DNA of 8,918 nucleotides from an uncultured Bacilli bacterium (GTDB lineage Bacteria > Bacillota_I > Bacilli_A > RF39 > UBA660). This document shows positions 6,816 to 8,918 of this stretch, one piece after another. Positions within the stretch are counted from its first letter, which is position 1; the number at the start of each line of letters is the position of its first letter. A model generated the notes under the pieces. The model saw nothing but the letters and a program-made list of their open reading frames with translations. It did no database searches and had not been told where the DNA came from. The translations under genes and the position numbers were made by a program. The stretch is taken from NCBI GenBank assembly GCA_944358685.1, contig CALVRQ010000017.1, positions 1 through 8,918 of the forward strand. Direction: 5' to 3'.

Positions 6816-6843
6816 AATATTAAAAAGAAGGGAGATATAAAAT

Positions 6844-7398
6844 ATGGAATTAAAAGGAACAAAAACTGAAAAAAATTTACTAACTGCTTTTGCTGGAGAA
6901 AGTCAAGCTAGGAACAAATATACTTATTTTGCAGCTACTGCTAAAAAAGAAGGATATGAACAAATTGCAGCTATTTTTGAAGAAACTGCTAATAATGAAA
7001 AAGAACATGCTAAAATGTGGTTAAAAACATTATTTGGTGGTGATATTAAAGATAGTTTAAAGGTAGATACTAAAGAAGCTTTAAGACTTGCTGCTGAAGG
7101 TGAAAATTACGAATGGACTGAAATGTATGCAGATATGGCAAAAGATGCTAAAGAAGAAGGTTTTGACCATATTGCATATTTATTTGAAGAAGTAGGTAAA
7201 ATTGAAAAAACTCATGAGGAAAGATATAATAAATTATTAGAAGCTGTTAAAGATGAAAAAGTATTTAAGAGTGAAACTCCTAAGATGTGGGTTTGCCGTA
7301 ATTGTGGCCATGTTCACTATGGTGATTCAGCTCCTAAAGTTTGTCCAGTATGTGCTCATCCACAATCATACTTTGAAATTAAAGCTGAAAATTATTAA
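6844..7398 (+). CDS. rbr: Rubrerythrin
   Basis: 184 residues, normal length. Rubrerythrin is a cytoplasmic non-haem di-iron peroxidase that reduces hydrogen peroxide in anaerobes and microaerophiles. The ferritin-like domain (about 1-135) carries the di-iron ligands: Glu19 (GESQARNKY), Glu52 and His55 (NNEKEHAKMW), Glu87 and Glu90 (GENYEWTEMY), Glu121 and His124 (KIEKTHEERY). The C-terminal rubredoxin-like domain has both Cys pairs, CRNC at 151-154 and CPVC at 167-170, with the GDSAPK turn between, so a single Fe(SCys)4 site is expected. All key residues are present. The start ATG 6844 follows AAGGGAG. It is a one-gene unit with its own promoter and terminator. Codon use is more A-ending than in the neighbours, consistent with strong expression. 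It suggests an oxygen-sensitive host. Confidence 0.98.
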   Translation: MELKGTKTEKNLLTAFAGESQARNKYTYFAATAKKEGYEQIAAIFEETANNEKEHAKMWLKTLFGGDIKDSLKVDTKEALRLAAEGENYEWTEMYADMAKDAKEEGFDHIAYLFEEVGKIEKTHEERYNKLLEAVKDEKVFKSETPKMWVCRNCGHVHYGDSAPKVCPVCAHPQSYFEIKAENY

Positions 7399-7401
7399 TA
7401 A

Positions 7402-7434
7402 AAAAGAATTGCTGAATTTATTAGCAATTCTTTT
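7402..7434. terminator. Bidirectional terminator between rubrerythrin and tRNA-Lys
   Basis: Twelve pairs between 7402-7413 (AAAAGAATTGCT) and 7423-7434 (AGCAATTCTTTT) around a 9-nt loop. On the + strand it ends rubrerythrin with four Ts. On the - strand the complement of the A run gives an even longer T tail for the convergent tRNA-Lys transcript. Confidence 0.9.
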
Positions 7435-7446
7435 AATATGCTTAAA

Positions 7447-7522
7447 TGGTGTCCCCTTGGGGGCTCGAACCCCAGACCCACTGATTAAGAGTCAGTTGCT
7501 CTACCAACTGAGCTAAGGAGAC
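7447..7522 (-). tRNA. tRNA-Lys(CTT), CCA encoded
   Basis: 76 nt on the minus strand. The acceptor stem GTCTCCT pairs with AGGGGAC (one G-T wobble), followed by discriminator A and an encoded CCA. The D arm is GCTC-loop-GAGC. The anticodon stem ACTGA/TCAGT encloses the loop CTCTTAA, giving anticodon CTT, which reads AAG lysine codons. The T arm is TGGGG-TTCGAGC-CCCCA. All four arms pair, so the gene looks functional. It is a single-tRNA unit, transcribed towards rubrerythrin, with a promoter on its 5' side and a shared terminator on its 3' side. Confidence 0.97.
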
Positions 7523-7534
7523 AAGTTCTTAATA

Positions 7535-7564
7535 AGTATAACATAAAATGGTGGATAAATTCAA
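7535..7564 (-). promoter_or_regulatory. Promoter of tRNA-Lys
   Basis: Read on the minus strand: TTGAAT (7564-7559), an 18-bp spacer, then TGTTATACT, an extended -10 with TATACT at 7540-7535. The start would be near 7528, only a few bases before the mature tRNA 5' end. Confidence 0.72.
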
Positions 7565-7622
7565 TAGTTATTTTTTTATTTAATGTATTGTTTAGTATTA
7601 ATATTCAAAATTCGAGTATTTT

Positions 7623-7650
7623 TTGACTTAAGATAATTTTGTGATATACT
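7623..7650 (+). promoter_or_regulatory. Promoter of the 355-residue unknown gene
   Basis: TTGACT (7623-7628), 16-bp spacer and TGATATACT, an extended -10 with TATACT at 7645-7650. The leader would be about 22 nt. This promoter and that of tRNA-Lys are back to back, about 60 bp apart, so the 7523-7678 gap is a divergent promoter region. Confidence 0.8.
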
Positions 7651-7678
7651 TTGATAACACGGAGAAGGTGATTATATA

Positions 7679-8746
7679 ATGATTAATTATTCTGATTTTA
7701 AAGAAGTATTTGTTAATTTATATGAGGATTTTTCTGAGAAGGGCTTGCCTCTTAATGAGCTAGATTATAATTTAGTTGTTAAGCTTTTAGAATTTGTTAA
7801 AAGTGATTATAATGAGGTCGTTTTGCTTTTTAATGAGCTGTTGGAGTTATATAAAAATAAAAATATTAGTGTTATTGAACATGCTTTATTTAAAGATTTT
7901 TCATTTATAAGTAAGAAATCTAAAAGACTTTATGATGAATATGAAACTTTTTTTAATATTTTTGATGAAGAGAAAGTACAAGAATTTTTAGATAAATTAG
8001 ATTATTATATGTCTTTTATGGTTTATATTATTAATAATATAGAAAATATTAATGATGATTTAAAAGAAAAATATATAAATCAAGTAATTAATAATTTAAA
8101 TGAAATTAATAAATTAGATATAGATCTAGTATATTTAAAATTTAATCTTGATACCGATGAACAAGTTCAACTTAATTATCATCCTAAGGGTACTGTTAAA
8201 AATGGATATTTAAGTCGTATTTATTACGAGGAAGAAAATGTTTATTCTGATGTTTGTCCGGCCGAAAAATACGAAACTGGCGATGAATTTGTTTCTCTCT
8301 TTTTTCATTGTCCAAAGTTTATAATAAGAGGTAATAGAAAGATTGGCTTTAGTGGGGTGAATAGTGGGAATTTTGATTCTAGGGAATGGAAAATGACTAT
8401 ATATGATTTTACTTTTGATTCTTTGACATTACCAACAAATGCTGATTTAGATAATACAATGTGTAATTTAGATTCATATATAAAGCTTGTTCATGATAAG
8501 AAATGTGATTTATTTGAAAATGAAATGTATGAACTTGGGAGATTATTAAATCTTTTACGTACAAAATTATATGATTTAAATAATTTGGCTGATGATTTAG
8601 AGATTAAAGAAGCACTTAAGGAAGCTTTTGGTTCAGATTTTTGTGAGTTTGATGAGGATGACCTTGTTATGCTAGAAACAGCTTCATGTAATCAGATTGA
8701 TGATTTTATGGATAGACATGCTAGAACTTTAGTAAAAAAGAAATAA
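7679..8746 (+). CDS. Hypothetical protein, 355 residues, unrecognised
   Basis: I do not recognise this protein. ATG 7679 is preceded by AAGGTGAT (7665-7672) at a good distance and by its own promoter. It has no signal peptide or membrane segment and is acidic. Three parts can be seen: a helical N-terminal part (about 1-150, many Leu, Ile, Asn, Lys and Glu residues at helix spacing), a middle region rich in Tyr, Phe, Gly and short strands (about 151-255, for example LNYHPKGTVKNGYLSRIYY and FHCPKFIIRGNRKIGFSG), and a helical acidic C-terminal part ending in a basic KKK. Cys residues are scattered, without a metal-site pattern. It is a one-gene unit before the tandem tRNA promoters. Composition matches the neighbours. 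Confidence 0.8.
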   Translation: MINYSDFKEVFVNLYEDFSEKGLPLNELDYNLVVKLLEFVKSDYNEVVLLFNELLELYKNKNISVIEHALFKDFSFISKKSKRLYDEYETFFNIFDEEKVQEFLDKLDYYMSFMVYIINNIENINDDLKEKYINQVINNLNEINKLDIDLVYLKFNLDTDEQVQLNYHPKGTVKNGYLSRIYYEEENVYSDVCPAEKYETGDEFVSLFFHCPKFIIRGNRKIGFSGVNSGNFDSREWKMTIYDFTFDSLTLPTNADLDNTMCNLDSYIKLVHDKKCDLFENEMYELGRLLNLLRTKLYDLNNLADDLEIKEALKEAFGSDFCEFDEDDLVMLETASCNQIDDFMDRHARTLVKKK

Positions 8747-8770
8747 TAAATTTAGAAATTTTACTGTTTT
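8731..8770 (+). terminator. Weak possible terminator at the end of the 355-residue gene
   Basis: AGTAAAA (8731-8737) is complementary to TTTTACT (8759-8765), seven pairs, followed by a short GTTTT. The loop is 21 nt, contains the TAA stop, and the stem is nearly all A-T. It is the only terminator-like structure between this gene and the following promoters. Confidence 0.28.
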
Positions 8771-8773
8771 GTA

Positions 8774-8802
8774 TTGTCATTTGGCTTTAACTATGTTAGA
8801 AT
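8774..8802 (+). promoter_or_regulatory. Upstream promoter (P1) of the downstream tRNA unit
   Basis: TTGTCA (8774-8779), 17-bp spacer, TAGAAT (8797-8802), with TG at 8794-8795 making it an extended -10. It points to the tRNA at 8896. Confidence 0.6.
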
Positions 8803-8846
8803 ATAGAAGAAATTTGAGTGATTGTGAAAAAAAACTGAAAAAACAC

Positions 8847-8875
8847 TTGTCAAATTTCATAAAATAATGTACAAT
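8847..8875 (+). promoter_or_regulatory. Proximal promoter (P2) of the downstream tRNA unit
   Basis: TTGTCA (8847-8852), 17-bp spacer, TACAAT (8870-8875), giving a start near 8882, about 14 bases before the tRNA. Its -35 is identical to that of P1, and the two lie 73 bp apart. An A-rich stretch (8827-8844) just upstream could act as an UP element. Confidence 0.75.
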
Positions 8876-8895
8876 GATAAAGTCGAATGAGAAAT

Positions 8896-8918
8896 GGGCC
8901 TGTAGCTCAGTTGGTTAG
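8896..8918 (+). tRNA. 5' end of a tRNA, probably tRNA-Ile(GAT), cut by the window edge
   Basis: The last 23 bases have the acceptor 5' strand GGGCCTG followed by TAGCTCAGTTGGTTAG, a standard D arm start. The combination closely matches Bacillus-type tRNA-Ile(GAT). The anticodon lies outside the window, so the amino acid is inferred from the acceptor and D-arm sequence only. Confidence 0.85.

Noticed and set aside
7253..7516. Open frame on the + strand across the end of rubrerythrin, the terminator and the antisense of tRNA-Lys
   Set aside because: It is out of frame with rubrerythrin, and its last part is the complement of the tRNA; it is a shadow.
1..8918. Mycoplasma-type code (TGA = Trp), suggested by the AT-rich composition
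   Set aside because: TGA ends the ABC and CinA-like genes at sensible places, and Trp is TGG throughout.
1..8918. CRISPR array, insertion sequence, phage or defence island
   Set aside because: No regularly spaced repeats, transposase or integrase genes, or known defence domains were seen; composition is uniform across the window.

Overview
This is an AT-rich bacterial window of ordinary chromosomal genes, probably from a low-GC Bacillota/Mollicutes-type organism such as an uncultured gut Bacilli lineage (an inference from style, not proven). Supporting signs are near-consensus sigma-A promoters (TTGACA/TATAAT), AGGAG or GGTGAT ribosome binding sites, a TTG start, short U-tailed hairpin terminators and genomically encoded CCA on the tRNA. 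TGA is a stop here (the ABC transporter and CinA-type genes end in it) and Trp is TGG, so this is the standard bacterial code, not the Mycoplasma code. All protein genes lie on the + strand; the only minus-strand gene is tRNA-Lys.

Layout. 2-1498: C-terminal part of a P-type cation ATPase of the CtpE-like type, cut by the window edge and closed by a terminator. 1537-2850: a gene with its own consensus promoter; its product has an unrecognised N-terminal domain, an acidic linker and a C-terminal region that looks like a degenerate GH25 (lysozyme-type) fold without a signal peptide. 2890-5175: a one-polypeptide MacB-like ABC ATPase plus FtsX-type permease with a large external domain, with a terminator across its stop codon. 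5240-5877: a 189-residue protein I do not recognise, as a single-gene unit with promoter and terminator. 5907-6751: a two-gene unit of a stand-alone CinA C-terminal-like protein and a DUF4186 protein. 6776-7434: rubrerythrin with an extended -10 promoter, a 5' UTR hairpin and a terminator shared with the convergent tRNA-Lys(CTT) gene. 7623-8746: an unrecognised 355-residue soluble protein. 8774-8918: two tandem promoters leading into the first 23 nt of a tRNA, probably tRNA-Ile.

The region is mostly short transcription units rather than one pathway. Common themes are membrane transport (P-type ATPase, ABC transporter), oxidative stress (rubrerythrin), nucleotide or cofactor salvage (CinA-like) and translation (tRNAs). 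I found no CRISPR array, insertion sequence, phage gene or clear defence system. The points most worth following are the pseudo-GH25 protein, the divergent CinA motif, the terminators built into gene ends, and the two unassigned proteins.
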